Assembly: GCA_047633055.1 (NCBI GenBank)
Contig: JBLIEI010000013.1
Coordinates: forward strand, 11,944 to 75,943
Length of the DNA stretch: 64,000 bases
From: CALJFL01 sp047633055
GTDB taxonomy: Bacteria; Pseudomonadota; Gammaproteobacteria; Pseudomonadales; Halieaceae
Direction: 5' to 3'
The translations under genes were made by a program, and so were the position numbers. Below, one piece after another: positions 52,815 to 61,662 of this stretch (positions are counted from its first letter, which is position 1; each line of letters starts with the position of its first letter). The notes under the pieces were generated by a model that saw nothing but the letters and a program-made list of their open reading frames with translations, had not been told where the DNA came from and made no database searches.

Positions 52815-53486
52815 ATGACTAGCGGGATACTGCGAGATGTGAAGGAGTCTGGTGGCGGACTAAAAGAAGAAATTGCCGATTTCAAACGTCGGCGCATCCG
52901 CGAAGAAGCGTGCCACTTGTTTTATAAGAAAGGCTATGAGGGCACTACGATTGATGCCATTGCTCAGAGTCTCGATGTCACCAAACCCTTTATCTATTCC
53001 CACTACAAGAACAAGAGCGAGTTGCTTTTCGATATTTGTAAGACCGGTATCGAACTGTCTCTCAAGGCGATGGATGAGCCCAACCAACATCATAAAACAC
53101 CTGAGGAACGCCTCAAGCTATTGATCGACCGGGTTATGCGCATCATCATCGACAATCAGGAATACATCGTGGTGTATGAGCGAGAGGAGAAGAATCTCGA
53201 GCCAGGTCTCGCCCGAATCATTCGCGAGCAGCGCAGTCTGTTTGACCATCGATTGGCAGATCTGCTGCGCGAGGGCCATCAAAAGAGAGCGTTCGTGATC
53301 ACCAACGCCTCGCTCACGGCTACCACCATTGCCGGGATGATGACCTGGGTAGCGTTTTGGTATTCGCCTAGTGGACGTTGGGCTGAGGTGGAAATTATCG
53401 CTCACGTAATGGCTATGATCGATGCGGTAGTGCTTGCGGGTGTGCAAAAATTGCCTGAACGGCCACCATTGGGGCCGTCGGTATGA
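52815..53486 (+). CDS. TetR-family regulator (KstR2/FadR-like)
   Basis: A 223-residue TetR protein: N-terminal HTH with YEGTTIDAIAQSLDVTKPFI and YSHYKNKSELLFDI, and a helical ligand-binding domain ending in AMIDAVVLAGV. The general type is common among regulators of CoA-ester catabolism. It lies between the dehydrogenase and the CoA ligase and overlaps the ligase by ATGA. A CoA ester produced by the ligase is a plausible inducer. The palindrome at 55127-55138 is a candidate site. Confidence 0.87.
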   Translation: MTSGILRDVKESGGGLKEEIADFKRRRIREEACHLFYKKGYEGTTIDAIAQSLDVTKPFIYSHYKNKSELLFDICKTGIELSLKAMDEPNQHHKTPEERLKLLIDRVMRIIIDNQEYIVVYEREEKNLEPGLARIIREQRSLFDHRLADLLREGHQKRAFVITNASLTATTIAGMMTWVAFWYSPSGRWAEVEIIAHVMAMIDAVVLAGVQKLPERPPLGPSV

Positions 53487-55105
53487 GTACTGTTGGCAGC
53501 ACAGCTGATCATCGTGTTCCCGCACGGGAAACGTGCGTCACCCGCTACTTATTACAGCATTGGGCGGCGCAGCAGCCGGACAAAACATTCTCTGTTTTTC
53601 AGGATGGTGAAGTCTGGAGTTATGCGGAGCTTCATCAAAAAGTTCTGGGTCTGGCGGCCGGTTTGGCCGATGAGGGGGTCGAGCGTGGCGATCATGTCGC
53701 TGTTTGGATGTTCGATGGCAAGGAAGCCATCCTTACTTTTTTCGCCATTAATTATCTGGGTGCAGTATTTGTTCCGTTTAACACTGCGTATAAAGGCGCG
53801 GTGCTGGAGCATGTGCTGGCCAACTCCGACGCAGAAGTTCTGGTTGCCCATGGCCAGTTACTGGATCGACTAGACACTGCCGACACTGCTGGTATAAACA
53901 AAGTGATTACTGTCGGAGAGGGCGTCTGCCCCTCTGGACTGGTAGCCGTGAACTACACACATATTGCTCACTCGGCCGGTGAATTACCAGAGTTGACTCG
54001 TCCCATTGAGCCCTGGGATACACAGTCGATTATTTATACCTCGGGCACTACTGGCCCCTCCAAGGGCGTACTTTCGTCCTATCTACATATATTTACTAAT
54101 GCAGGGCCTGAGACCTGGCACTTTGTAACTGATGAAGATCGATTCCTGATTAACATGCCAATCTTTCATATTGGCGGCATGGGCATTATTTTTGTGATGC
54201 TGGTTCGCGGTGGTTCTATCGCGGTCATGGATATATTTACTACCGAGACTTTTTGGCCCTTCGTGAGGGAGACAAAAACGACAGTCGTTTTTCTGCTGGG
54301 AGTAATGGCTACATTTTTGCTCAAACAGGCTCATGCGACTGATGATAAAGATCACGACGTGCGCGTCGCGTTCATGGTGCCCTTGACGGAAACCTGCACC
54401 GAGTTCACCGAGCGTTTCGGTGCGGATGTTTATACGATTTTTAATATGACGGAGATATCGTCACCCATCGTATCCGAACCCAATCCGACCAAGCGTGGAA
54501 CTTGCGGTAAGGCCCGGCCTGGAGTGGATGTTCGGCTGGTCGACGAAAACGACTGCGAGGTGGCGTTGGGCGAGATAGGCGAGATGCTGGTGCGTACCGA
54601 TAGACCCTGGGGCATGAACAGCGGTTATTACAAGCGACCTGATGCCACCGCTGAGGCCTGGCGTAATGGTTGGTTTCATACTGGCGATTGTTTTCGTCAG
54701 GATGAGGACGGTTACTTCTATTTTGTAGACCGTATGAAAGATGCAATCCGCAGGCGCGGCGAAAATATCTCTTCCTTCGAAGTTGAAGCAGAAGTCGTTG
54801 CTTTTCCACAGGTACTTGAGGCAGCCGCTTACGCAGTCCCCAGCGAGCTTGGTGAAGATGAAGTCATGGTTGCGGTCGCCGCGGTTGCCGGTGCCACCAT
54901 CGACAAGACCGAGCTCATGACGTTCCTTGCAGAACGTATGGCCAACTTCATGGTGCCCCGTTATCTCCGGGTTCTCGAACAGTTACCAAAAACCGCTTCC
55001 TCAAAAGTGATGAAAGTGGTTTTACGCGCGGAGGGCGTCACTGATGATGCCTGGGATCGCGAGGCGCACAATATTCATTTTAAACGCGAAAAACTGGGTA
55101 GTTGA
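53483..55105 (+). CDS. AMP-forming acyl-CoA synthetase (CaiC-like)
   Basis: A 540-residue adenylating ligase. Signature YTSGTTGPSKGVLSS is near residue 190, FNMTEISSP near residue 315, WFHTGDCFRQDEDGYFYFVDR near residue 400, and the C-terminal PKTASSKVMKVV carries the adenylation Lys. Overall it resembles CaiC (carnitine/crotonobetaine-CoA ligase) and the FadD13 group. It should activate the acid intermediate of the 47-58 kb pathway and supply the substrate for the B12 mutase. Confidence 0.9.
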   Translation: MSTVGSTADHRVPARETCVTRYLLQHWAAQQPDKTFSVFQDGEVWSYAELHQKVLGLAAGLADEGVERGDHVAVWMFDGKEAILTFFAINYLGAVFVPFNTAYKGAVLEHVLANSDAEVLVAHGQLLDRLDTADTAGINKVITVGEGVCPSGLVAVNYTHIAHSAGELPELTRPIEPWDTQSIIYTSGTTGPSKGVLSSYLHIFTNAGPETWHFVTDEDRFLINMPIFHIGGMGIIFVMLVRGGSIAVMDIFTTETFWPFVRETKTTVVFLLGVMATFLLKQAHATDDKDHDVRVAFMVPLTETCTEFTERFGADVYTIFNMTEISSPIVSEPNPTKRGTCGKARPGVDVRLVDENDCEVALGEIGEMLVRTDRPWGMNSGYYKRPDATAEAWRNGWFHTGDCFRQDEDGYFYFVDRMKDAIRRRGENISSFEVEAEVVAFPQVLEAAAYAVPSELGEDEVMVAVAAVAGATIDKTELMTFLAERMANFMVPRYLRVLEQLPKTASSKVMKVVLRAEGVTDDAWDREAHNIHFKREKLGS

Positions 55106-55126
55106 CATTAGTTAGTTAGAAGTAGA

Positions 55127-55138
55127 TTGATCGATCAA
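55127..55138. promoter_or_regulatory. Perfect 12-base palindrome TTGATCGATCAA
   Basis: It lies 32 bases before the TonB receptor start, in the 65-base gap after the ligase gene. Symmetry and position suit a TetR-family dimer, perhaps the regulator at 52815-53486. A 12-base palindrome containing GATC could also arise by chance. Confidence 0.4.
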
Positions 55139-55170
55139 CAAAGTTACTCAACTGAAGAGGCATAATAATA

Positions 55171-57363
55171 ATGATTAAACACACCGCAATGTATTTTGGT
55201 CTGGCCAGTGCAATGGCAGCTTCGGGTTCAGCGTATTCTCAGAATATACTGGAGGAGATTATCGTAACGGCCACAAAACGGAGCGTGGCGCTACAGGATC
55301 TCGCTGGTGCTGCCAACGTAATTGGCGGTGACGCGCTGCGGCCGGGTGGGATCGAGAATGTTCGTGACCTGGTCGTTAATATCCCAAGCCTGTCGATAGG
55401 CGACCAGTTTGGTTTCGCCCGCGTATTTATGCGGGGCATTGGTATGACCAGTATTGATATTGGGGGCGAGGGTGCTGTTTCGTTCTTGCAGGACGGCGCG
55501 ATTATCCCACGTCCTGCTGCGCAACTTATGGGGATGTTTGACCTCGCTCAGGTGGAAGTATTACGCGGGCCGCAGGGTACGCTCTATGGGCGCGGCGCGA
55601 CAGCGGGTGCCATCAACATGGTCACCCAGAAACCTGGTGATGACTTTGGAGGTTACGCGAATATAAACTCAGGTAACTACGGACTATTCAGTTTTGACGG
55701 TGCTGTAGATGTGCCCATGGGCGATGCATTGGCCATGCGCCTCTCCACCAAGATTGAAAAGCGTGATGGCTACGGTGAAAATATATTTAGCGGTGATGAT
55801 GTAGATAACCGCGATGCTCAGGCGTATCGCGCCACCTTTACTTATGACGCTGGCGGCGCATTTGACGCTACGCTATCTGCTCAATACTACGAGGAAGACG
55901 ATAACAACTACGCTTTCCATTACTTTGGTCAGTCTGAAGGCAGCGCTGCCCCTTTGCCTCTGGCAGTGCCTATTCTAGGCGGCCAGACAGTACAAATGGT
56001 GGGCGGAGATTTTTACGACATTAACTCTGATCAGGAAGCAATTAACGAGCGGGACGGTCATCTTGTAAACCTGTTGCTGAACTTTGAGTTAAGTGAAAGC
56101 ACCAGTCTGAAATCTGTCACCTCGTTACAGAATATGGATAGATTCCTCCGAGATGATCTGGACTCCACCGATGTGAACTTCTACGGCCAGAATAACTACA
56201 CGGAGGAAAGTGATTCATTCGGGCAGGAATTTATCCTTAACTATGAAGCAAGTAATTACAATCTGCTGGCCGGCGTTATGTATTTTGAGGAAGAGCTCTA
56301 CGGCAAGGTGTTTGTGCCGTTAACCAACATATGCTTCCTTCTCGCGCCCGATCTCTGTGGAACCGAGACAGGTGACTCGTTTAACAACGGCATGTACCTA
56401 CAAGATGGTGATGTGGATATCACCGCTTACGGTGTCTTTGCTGAAATAACCTACAACTTGACGGATCAGTGGACGGTCATCGCGGGGCTTCGTTACAACT
56501 ATGAGGAGCGTGATGGCAAGGGCCGGTTTATTTTCGCGCCGCTTGCTCCCGATGTGATCACTGATGCGAAAGAAGACTGGAATGACGTTACGCCGCGCCT
56601 GACGGTGCAATATTCCCCCAGTGACAACGCTATGCTCTACGCAACGTATACTGAGGCATTCAAATCTGGTGTGATCAACACGGGTAGTACTAGTCCTCCA
56701 CTTGATCCAGAAACGGTGGATGCTTTTGAAGTGGGCTTCAAGGGAAGCTCCTCGGATGGTGGAGTCACCTATTCACTGGCAGCTTTCTACTACGATTACA
56801 CGGACCTGCAAATTTCGTTCGTCGACGCGAGCAGTGTTGTGTCTACAATCAATGCGGCAGAAGCGGAGAACTATGGCGCTGAGTTTGAGCTTAACGCAGC
56901 CTTGGGTGGAGGCTGGAGCATTGACCTTTACGGTACTTATTTGAGCGCTGAATACGAAGATTTTGTGAACGGGGATTACGCAAATGACTTCGCTATCACT
57001 GATCTTAGTGGTAACACCTTACCCAATGCTCCGGAGTACACCGCCAAGGTGGGAGTAACGTGGGAAACGGAAATGGGCAATGGTTTTTTTCGGATTCACG
57101 GTGAGGCGTACCATCAGGATGAGGTGTATTTCACTGAATGGAATCGCGACGATGCTTACCAGGATTCTTATCAGCTGTATAACGCCAACATCGACTATAA
57201 GTTCGGTGATGGCGCTTGGTTACTGAGCATTTGGGGCCGTAATCTGTCTGACGAGGAAGTGATTTCGAATAACATTATCACCGCCCCACTCTACGATTCA
57301 CTGCGTGTTGGTTCGGTGCTGCCGCCCAGAACCTACGGTGCTAGCCTGCGCTTGAATTTCTGA
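55171..57363 (+). CDS. TonB-dependent outer-membrane receptor
   Basis: A 730-residue receptor with signal peptide (cleavage near SAYSQ-N), TonB-box-like EEIIVTATKRS, plug domain with VEVLRGPQGTLYGRGATAG, and a barrel ending in LRLNF. The FQSG-type features of siderophore receptors are absent; the family (NVRDLVVNIPSLSI) is common in marine bacteria for hydrophobic or plant-derived substrates. Position in a ligase-P450 run suggests it imports the pathway substrate. Confidence 0.9.
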   Translation: MIKHTAMYFGLASAMAASGSAYSQNILEEIIVTATKRSVALQDLAGAANVIGGDALRPGGIENVRDLVVNIPSLSIGDQFGFARVFMRGIGMTSIDIGGEGAVSFLQDGAIIPRPAAQLMGMFDLAQVEVLRGPQGTLYGRGATAGAINMVTQKPGDDFGGYANINSGNYGLFSFDGAVDVPMGDALAMRLSTKIEKRDGYGENIFSGDDVDNRDAQAYRATFTYDAGGAFDATLSAQYYEEDDNNYAFHYFGQSEGSAAPLPLAVPILGGQTVQMVGGDFYDINSDQEAINERDGHLVNLLLNFELSESTSLKSVTSLQNMDRFLRDDLDSTDVNFYGQNNYTEESDSFGQEFILNYEASNYNLLAGVMYFEEELYGKVFVPLTNICFLLAPDLCGTETGDSFNNGMYLQDGDVDITAYGVFAEITYNLTDQWTVIAGLRYNYEERDGKGRFIFAPLAPDVITDAKEDWNDVTPRLTVQYSPSDNAMLYATYTEAFKSGVINTGSTSPPLDPETVDAFEVGFKGSSSDGGVTYSLAAFYYDYTDLQISFVDASSVVSTINAAEAENYGAEFELNAALGGGWSIDLYGTYLSAEYEDFVNGDYANDFAITDLSGNTLPNAPEYTAKVGVTWETEMGNGFFRIHGEAYHQDEVYFTEWNRDDAYQDSYQLYNANIDYKFGDGAWLLSIWGRNLSDEEVISNNIITAPLYDSLRVGSVLPPRTYGASLRLNF

Positions 57364-57371
57364 TTCCGAAG

Positions 57372-57399
57372 CTAATTGACCCCATTCGGGGTCAATTAG
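57372..57399 (+). terminator. Rho-independent-type terminator hairpin
   Basis: CTAATTGACCCC (57372-57383), loop ATTC, GGGGTCAATTAG (57388-57399) make a perfect 12-base-pair stem right after the TonB receptor stop. They are followed by a T-rich TGTTGTTTT. It should end or attenuate transcription before the P450 gene. Confidence 0.75.
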
Positions 57400-57451
57400 T
57401 GTTGTTTTAGCCAGCTGAATATCGGCTGTCAATGCCGAGCTGAGGTTCTAA

Positions 57452-58687
57452 ATGAATTTCTCTGAATATAATTTCGACCCGATAAACACTGAGTTCTTGC
57501 AAGATCCTTACCCGGCTTACGCCCATCTACGTGACAACGACCCCGTGCATTGGTCGGACTTGGGCTTCTGGGTGGTTACCCGCTTCGAGGACTGTCGTTC
57601 AACCCTGATCGGCAAGCAATTCGGCCAAGGCGACTTCGTCAAGAATATTCAGCTGTTCTATGACGAGGATTTCGACGTAATGTCCCATCACTCCTATGCC
57701 TGGCTTTCCAGAGTATTTGTAATGCAGGATCCACCTGCTCATACCCGGGTGCGAGGGTTGGTTTCAGGCGCACTGTCTCTGAAACGAATTCGTGAGATGG
57801 AGCCTCGTATTCGCGAGCTAGCGGTACAGCTGCTTGATGATTACGATAGTGCAGACGGCGATAATTTTATAAACGAGTTTGCCTATCAGTTTCCGACCAA
57901 AGTTATGTGCGATATGTTGGGCATGAGTGATGAGGAGTATCCGGCTGGTTTACTACTGAAGTTGAATCAGGCCATTGCAGAGTCATTCGTTGTTTTTGAA
58001 ACGCGCGCGTTGTCAGAGGCGGAACTGGATCGCGCAGATGCACAAATGCTTTTTCTTACAGAGACCTTTAATGAGTTGTTCGCCAGTCGGCGTGCAAACC
58101 CTCGTGGTGATCTCACTACAGCCATGGTTGAGTCCCAGGACGGGGGAGAGTCGCTCACACCAGAGGAACTTAGCACCTCGGTGATCGGGCTTTTCGGCGC
58201 TGGATTTGAAACAACAGCTCATATGATAGGCAATGGTATGTATTTGCTGGGTAAGCACCCAGAGCAGCGTCAGCGCTTGGTGGATGACCCTGGCCTTGCA
58301 GCGGCTGCTACCGAGGAGGTACTGCGTTTTGAATCCTCTCTGCAGGCCAGTTACCGCACGGCGCTGGAGGAGCAAACGATAGGTAGCCAGACAATCTCGC
58401 CGGGGCAGCGAGTGTTGGCAATCGTAGCCGCCGCCAACCGTGACGAAAGTGAGTTTGCCGACCCTGGTATTTTTGATATATCGGAGCGGAAGCAGAAGCC
58501 GCTAACGTTCGGCGGCGGCATTCATTACTGTGTGGGTGCAGAGCTCGCGCGGCTTGAAGGTAAGATCTTTTTTGAGGAGTTGGTCCGGCGTTACCCGAAC
58601 TTTACCGTCAATGTCGAAAACGCCCGTCTGCGTCCCGCTTTCATGTTTCGCGGATTTGAGTATCTCAACGTATATTTGACCGGTTGA
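57452..58687 (+). CDS. Cytochrome P450
   Basis: A 411-residue soluble P450. The heme motif FGGGIHYCVGAEL carries Cys360; the I-helix GAGFETT is at 249-255, with Glu in place of the usual Asp; ExxR is at Glu289-Arg292. TGAGG at 57441-57445 is a suitable ribosome-binding site. No ferredoxin or reductase gene is close. It stands after a terminator, so it may have its own promoter. The substrate is unknown, and hydroxylation of an aliphatic or terpenoid compound is plausible in this pathway. Confidence 0.92.
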   Translation: MNFSEYNFDPINTEFLQDPYPAYAHLRDNDPVHWSDLGFWVVTRFEDCRSTLIGKQFGQGDFVKNIQLFYDEDFDVMSHHSYAWLSRVFVMQDPPAHTRVRGLVSGALSLKRIREMEPRIRELAVQLLDDYDSADGDNFINEFAYQFPTKVMCDMLGMSDEEYPAGLLLKLNQAIAESFVVFETRALSEAELDRADAQMLFLTETFNELFASRRANPRGDLTTAMVESQDGGESLTPEELSTSVIGLFGAGFETTAHMIGNGMYLLGKHPEQRQRLVDDPGLAAAATEEVLRFESSLQASYRTALEEQTIGSQTISPGQRVLAIVAAANRDESEFADPGIFDISERKQKPLTFGGGIHYCVGAELARLEGKIFFEELVRRYPNFTVNVENARLRPAFMFRGFEYLNVYLTG

Positions 58688-58731
58688 ACGGACTGGATTA
58701 ATGCGCGCTTATTTCACGCGGATACTGCTAG

Positions 58732-59490
58732 CTACCCGTCGTGATTGGCTTTTTCGGATGCGCTTTCCAGCGGCGGATCCAGTTCACTGATCAATGTATC
58801 CGATGGCGGCCTAGCGTGTTGAAATGCCGCCGCGAACATCTCTGCCCGAGTCATCACTCTTAGAATGTTCTCTCCGGCTATTTTGGCAATATCTTCATCG
58901 CTGTAACCGCGGCGAAGCAGCTCGACAAATAGGGCAGTGTAGGTAGAGGCATCTTCCAGACCAACGGGACCAGGCGGCATGCCATCAAAGTCTGAGCCTA
59001 TACCGATATGATCCACCCCGATAAGGTCGCGAATATAATCGATGTGGTCAGCGACCTGTGCCAGCGTGGCATGCACGGACTGGTCTTTCATCAGCGCAGG
59101 AATAAGACTTGAACTATCTGTCCGCTGGCCGGAGTTTACTCGTGCTTCGACCAGCGCTTTAAATCGTCTTTGAAAATCTTTATCGGCAGCTGTTGACACA
59201 TAGCCCGGGAAAAATTTCACCATGATGATGATGACGCCGCCGTTTGCCTCTAAGCGCTTAAGTACTTCGTCGGACATATTGCGCACATTAGGCGTTACTC
59301 CATAGGCGTTGGAGTGGGAAAAAATAACAGGCGCCTCGCTGGTGTCCAGGGCGTCGTTCATTGTGGCTGCGGATACGTGCGATAAGTCCACCAACATGCC
59401 TAAACGGTTCATTTCGCGAACGACTTCAACTCCAAAGGGGCTGAGGCCATTCAGCCGCTCTGTGTTGTTAGCCGATTTTTTCTTGCTGAT
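58732..59490 (-). pseudogene. 5'-truncated membrane dipeptidase (peptidase M19)
   Basis: From about 59480 leftward the protein follows the M19 family well: LNGLSPFGVEVVREMNRLGM, VDLSHVSAATM, IFSHSNAYG, HIGIGSDFDG. But the N-terminal third, with the first metal ligands (HxD) and the Glu, is missing. The open frame runs on upstream to 59760, but that part is unlike the family and overlaps the divergent decarboxylase start. The remnant cannot bind both zinc ions. I call it a truncated pseudogene; a short expressed protein is not excluded. Confidence 0.68.
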
Positions 59491-59602
59491 GAAGACCGCG
59501 TATATCAGCCGCGTGCAAGGAGTCGTTGGGTGGACTATAGTTGAGTCTGGCGTATGCTGAGTCGGGCTGCCTGACAATAAGGAATAATAATGAAGGTCTG
59601 CT

Positions 59603-60955
59603 ATGTTTTCACGACGTAAGTTCTTAATTAATACCGGGGTGGCGGCGGCTTCAGGGTCGGTGATGTGTGCACCTCTTGCCAGCGCTTCCTCCGCAACCAC
59701 CAAGGAAGCGCTACTGCCCGCTACTGGCAATGTAGTCGACGCGAAAGCGCAGCAATTCATCCACGCTAAGCGTACTTGGCTGGAATCTCATGATCCAAAG
59801 GTTTTTTTGGGTTATCCCGGCAACAAGAACCCTGCTCCAGACGGGTTTATTCGGTGGCGGGAGCAACTGGCATCAGCGGAAGTGTATTCGCGCTCAATGA
59901 ATAACGTTGGCGATCCGTTCTATCATCAGGGACACGGTGACACCCAGTTTCTGGAAGCGGATCTTATTGTGCGGTTTGGACAGCGCTACGGCTTTGACGG
60001 AGCGGATATCTGGGGCTTCGTTTCCAATAGCGGTACTGACAGTAATATGCATGGTGTATTTGTGGGTCGCACTTTGCTTAAGGCCAGAACGGGTGTGGCG
60101 CCAAAAATCTACTACACCACCGAGGCGCATTACTCGATTCAGGTCATTCGCGACCTGTTGTCACTGGAGGAAGTGCAGGTGGCGACCACCGCAACAGGGG
60201 CTATGGATATAGCGGATCTTCGGAAAAAGCTCGATGAGAATAAAGAGGCGCCCGTTTTAATGGTAGCAACCATAGGCACCACACTAATGGGCGCAGTCGA
60301 TAACATAGACGAAATTAACGAGGCGCTGAAGGGTCGTGAGTCCTATATGCATTTGGATGCCGCGCTATTCGGCGGTTATCTTCACGTCACCGAGTACGCG
60401 ACCGACCTGCATAAACAGGGACCGGCAGGAAAGCGCTACGATTCCATCGCCGTCTCCTGCCACAAGTTTTTTGGCTATCCCGGGACGGCCGGTATGTTTA
60501 TCGCCGGCAAGAAAGATTTCGAGGAGTTTCGCGAGCTGTTCAGGTCAGTCCACGACCCTGCTTATATTTCGCATGTACCCGGTACGATTACCTGTTCTCG
60601 TGATTCTGTAAAACCCGCTGAGTTCCACTATTACTGCACCGCTGAGGCGCTGCAGGACCAAGAGCGCAATGCCAGTATGGTGCTGGCTAATGCCCAGTAT
60701 CTGCGCGATGAAATGGCGAGCCATTTTCCTGAGTTTAACCCGTTGATTGCTGACACACGGTCCAACACGGTGTATTTCGATAATCTGGTGTCCCGAGCGT
60801 TGAAAAAGAAATGGACTCTCGCGACGGTGAAGGCTTCAGTTAACCATCCCAAACCGATGGCCCATGTGGTGGTTATGCCGCACGCCGAAAAGACTTTATT
60901 GGATAAGTTTCTCACTGATCTGGAAGCCGATCGTAAGGGCAAGGCGCTTGCCTGA
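59603..60955 (+). CDS. Group II PLP decarboxylase (histidine-decarboxylase-like) with Tat-type signal
   Basis: A 450-residue PLP enzyme. Family features are GFVSNSGTDSNMHGVF, EAHYS (His176, stacking on PLP), LDAALFGG (Asp252) and SCHKFFGYPG (Lys288, Schiff base), as in bacterial PLP histidine decarboxylases. The N-terminus is unusual: SRRKFLINTG followed by a small-residue hydrophobic stretch and an ASA site, a good Tat signal, so the folded holoenzyme may be exported to the periplasm. GAAGG lies 6 bases before the ATG. Amino acid specificity is not certain. Its stop overlaps the following lipoprotein gene. Confidence 0.85.
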   Translation: MFSRRKFLINTGVAAASGSVMCAPLASASSATTKEALLPATGNVVDAKAQQFIHAKRTWLESHDPKVFLGYPGNKNPAPDGFIRWREQLASAEVYSRSMNNVGDPFYHQGHGDTQFLEADLIVRFGQRYGFDGADIWGFVSNSGTDSNMHGVFVGRTLLKARTGVAPKIYYTTEAHYSIQVIRDLLSLEEVQVATTATGAMDIADLRKKLDENKEAPVLMVATIGTTLMGAVDNIDEINEALKGRESYMHLDAALFGGYLHVTEYATDLHKQGPAGKRYDSIAVSCHKFFGYPGTAGMFIAGKKDFEEFRELFRSVHDPAYISHVPGTITCSRDSVKPAEFHYYCTAEALQDQERNASMVLANAQYLRDEMASHFPEFNPLIADTRSNTVYFDNLVSRALKKKWTLATVKASVNHPKPMAHVVVMPHAEKTLLDKFLTDLEADRKGKALA

Positions 60956-61610
60956 TGACAGACGCACCCGAGATGTGGTTGTAAGGTTCCTGGTTTTACT
61001 TCTCGTTCTTCTACTGCACGGCTGCTCTGAAGAAGCTGTTTATATTGCCCTCCCCGCAAATGCCACAGTGCTGGCATTCGGCGACAGTGTTACCTATGGC
61101 ACCGGCGCCGGAGCGGGGGAGGACTGGCCTAGCTTGTTGGCAGAAGATACCGGCTGGAATGTCGTCAATGCCGGAATTTCCGGAGATACAGCGCACAAGG
61201 CCCAGTATAGATTGCCTGCACTGCTTGCCGAACTAGAGCCTGATCTGGTGATTATCGGGCTGGGCGGCAACGACTTTCTACGCCGACTGCCACTGGCGGA
61301 CGTACGTGCGGCTTTGCGTTCCATGATCATTCAAGTGCAGGGTGAAGGTGCTATTCCCGTGTTGCTATCTGTGCCGAAATTTTCAATGCTACGCGCCACT
61401 TTGGGCAGCCATTCTGACGCGCCTATGTATGCAGAGATCGCTGAAGAGTTGGGGGCGTTATTGGCTGCGGATGTGTTTGCCGATGTGCTGTCCGATGAAA
61501 ATTTGCGCGCCGATCCTATCCATCCTAATGCCAGCGGTTACAGGGTGTTTAACCAGCGATTAATAGACTATTTGAAAGTCTGGGGGTTACTGAAAAGGGG
61601 GTCGGACTAG
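60948..61610 (+). CDS. GDSL/SGNH esterase lipoprotein (TesA-like)
   Basis: A roughly 220-residue SGNH hydrolase. Block I is FGDSVTYGTG, block II NAGISGD, block III GGNDFLRR and block V DPIHPNASGY. The N-terminus holds a hydrophobic stretch ending in LHGC, a lipobox, so it should be membrane-anchored in the periplasm. The start is uncertain: TTG 60948 has AAGG nearby and overlaps the decarboxylase by 8 bases; GTG 60975 gives a shorter signal. Typical activities are esterase, thioesterase or lysophospholipase. Confidence 0.82.
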   Translation: MPDDRRTRDVVVRFLVLLLVLLLHGCSEEAVYIALPANATVLAFGDSVTYGTGAGAGEDWPSLLAEDTGWNVVNAGISGDTAHKAQYRLPALLAELEPDLVIIGLGGNDFLRRLPLADVRAALRSMIIQVQGEGAIPVLLSVPKFSMLRATLGSHSDAPMYAEIAEELGALLAADVFADVLSDENLRADPIHPNASGYRVFNQRLIDYLKVWGLLKRGSD

Positions 61611-61662
61611 CGATCTTTCCGTTAAGCTTAATCAAACCTTATAAAATCAGTGAGACTGCCCC

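Noticed and set aside
59490..59760. Upstream extension of the M19 dipeptidase frame to an ATG at 59760
   Set aside because: The added residues do not resemble any dipeptidase N-terminus and overlap the first 158 bases of the divergent decarboxylase gene.
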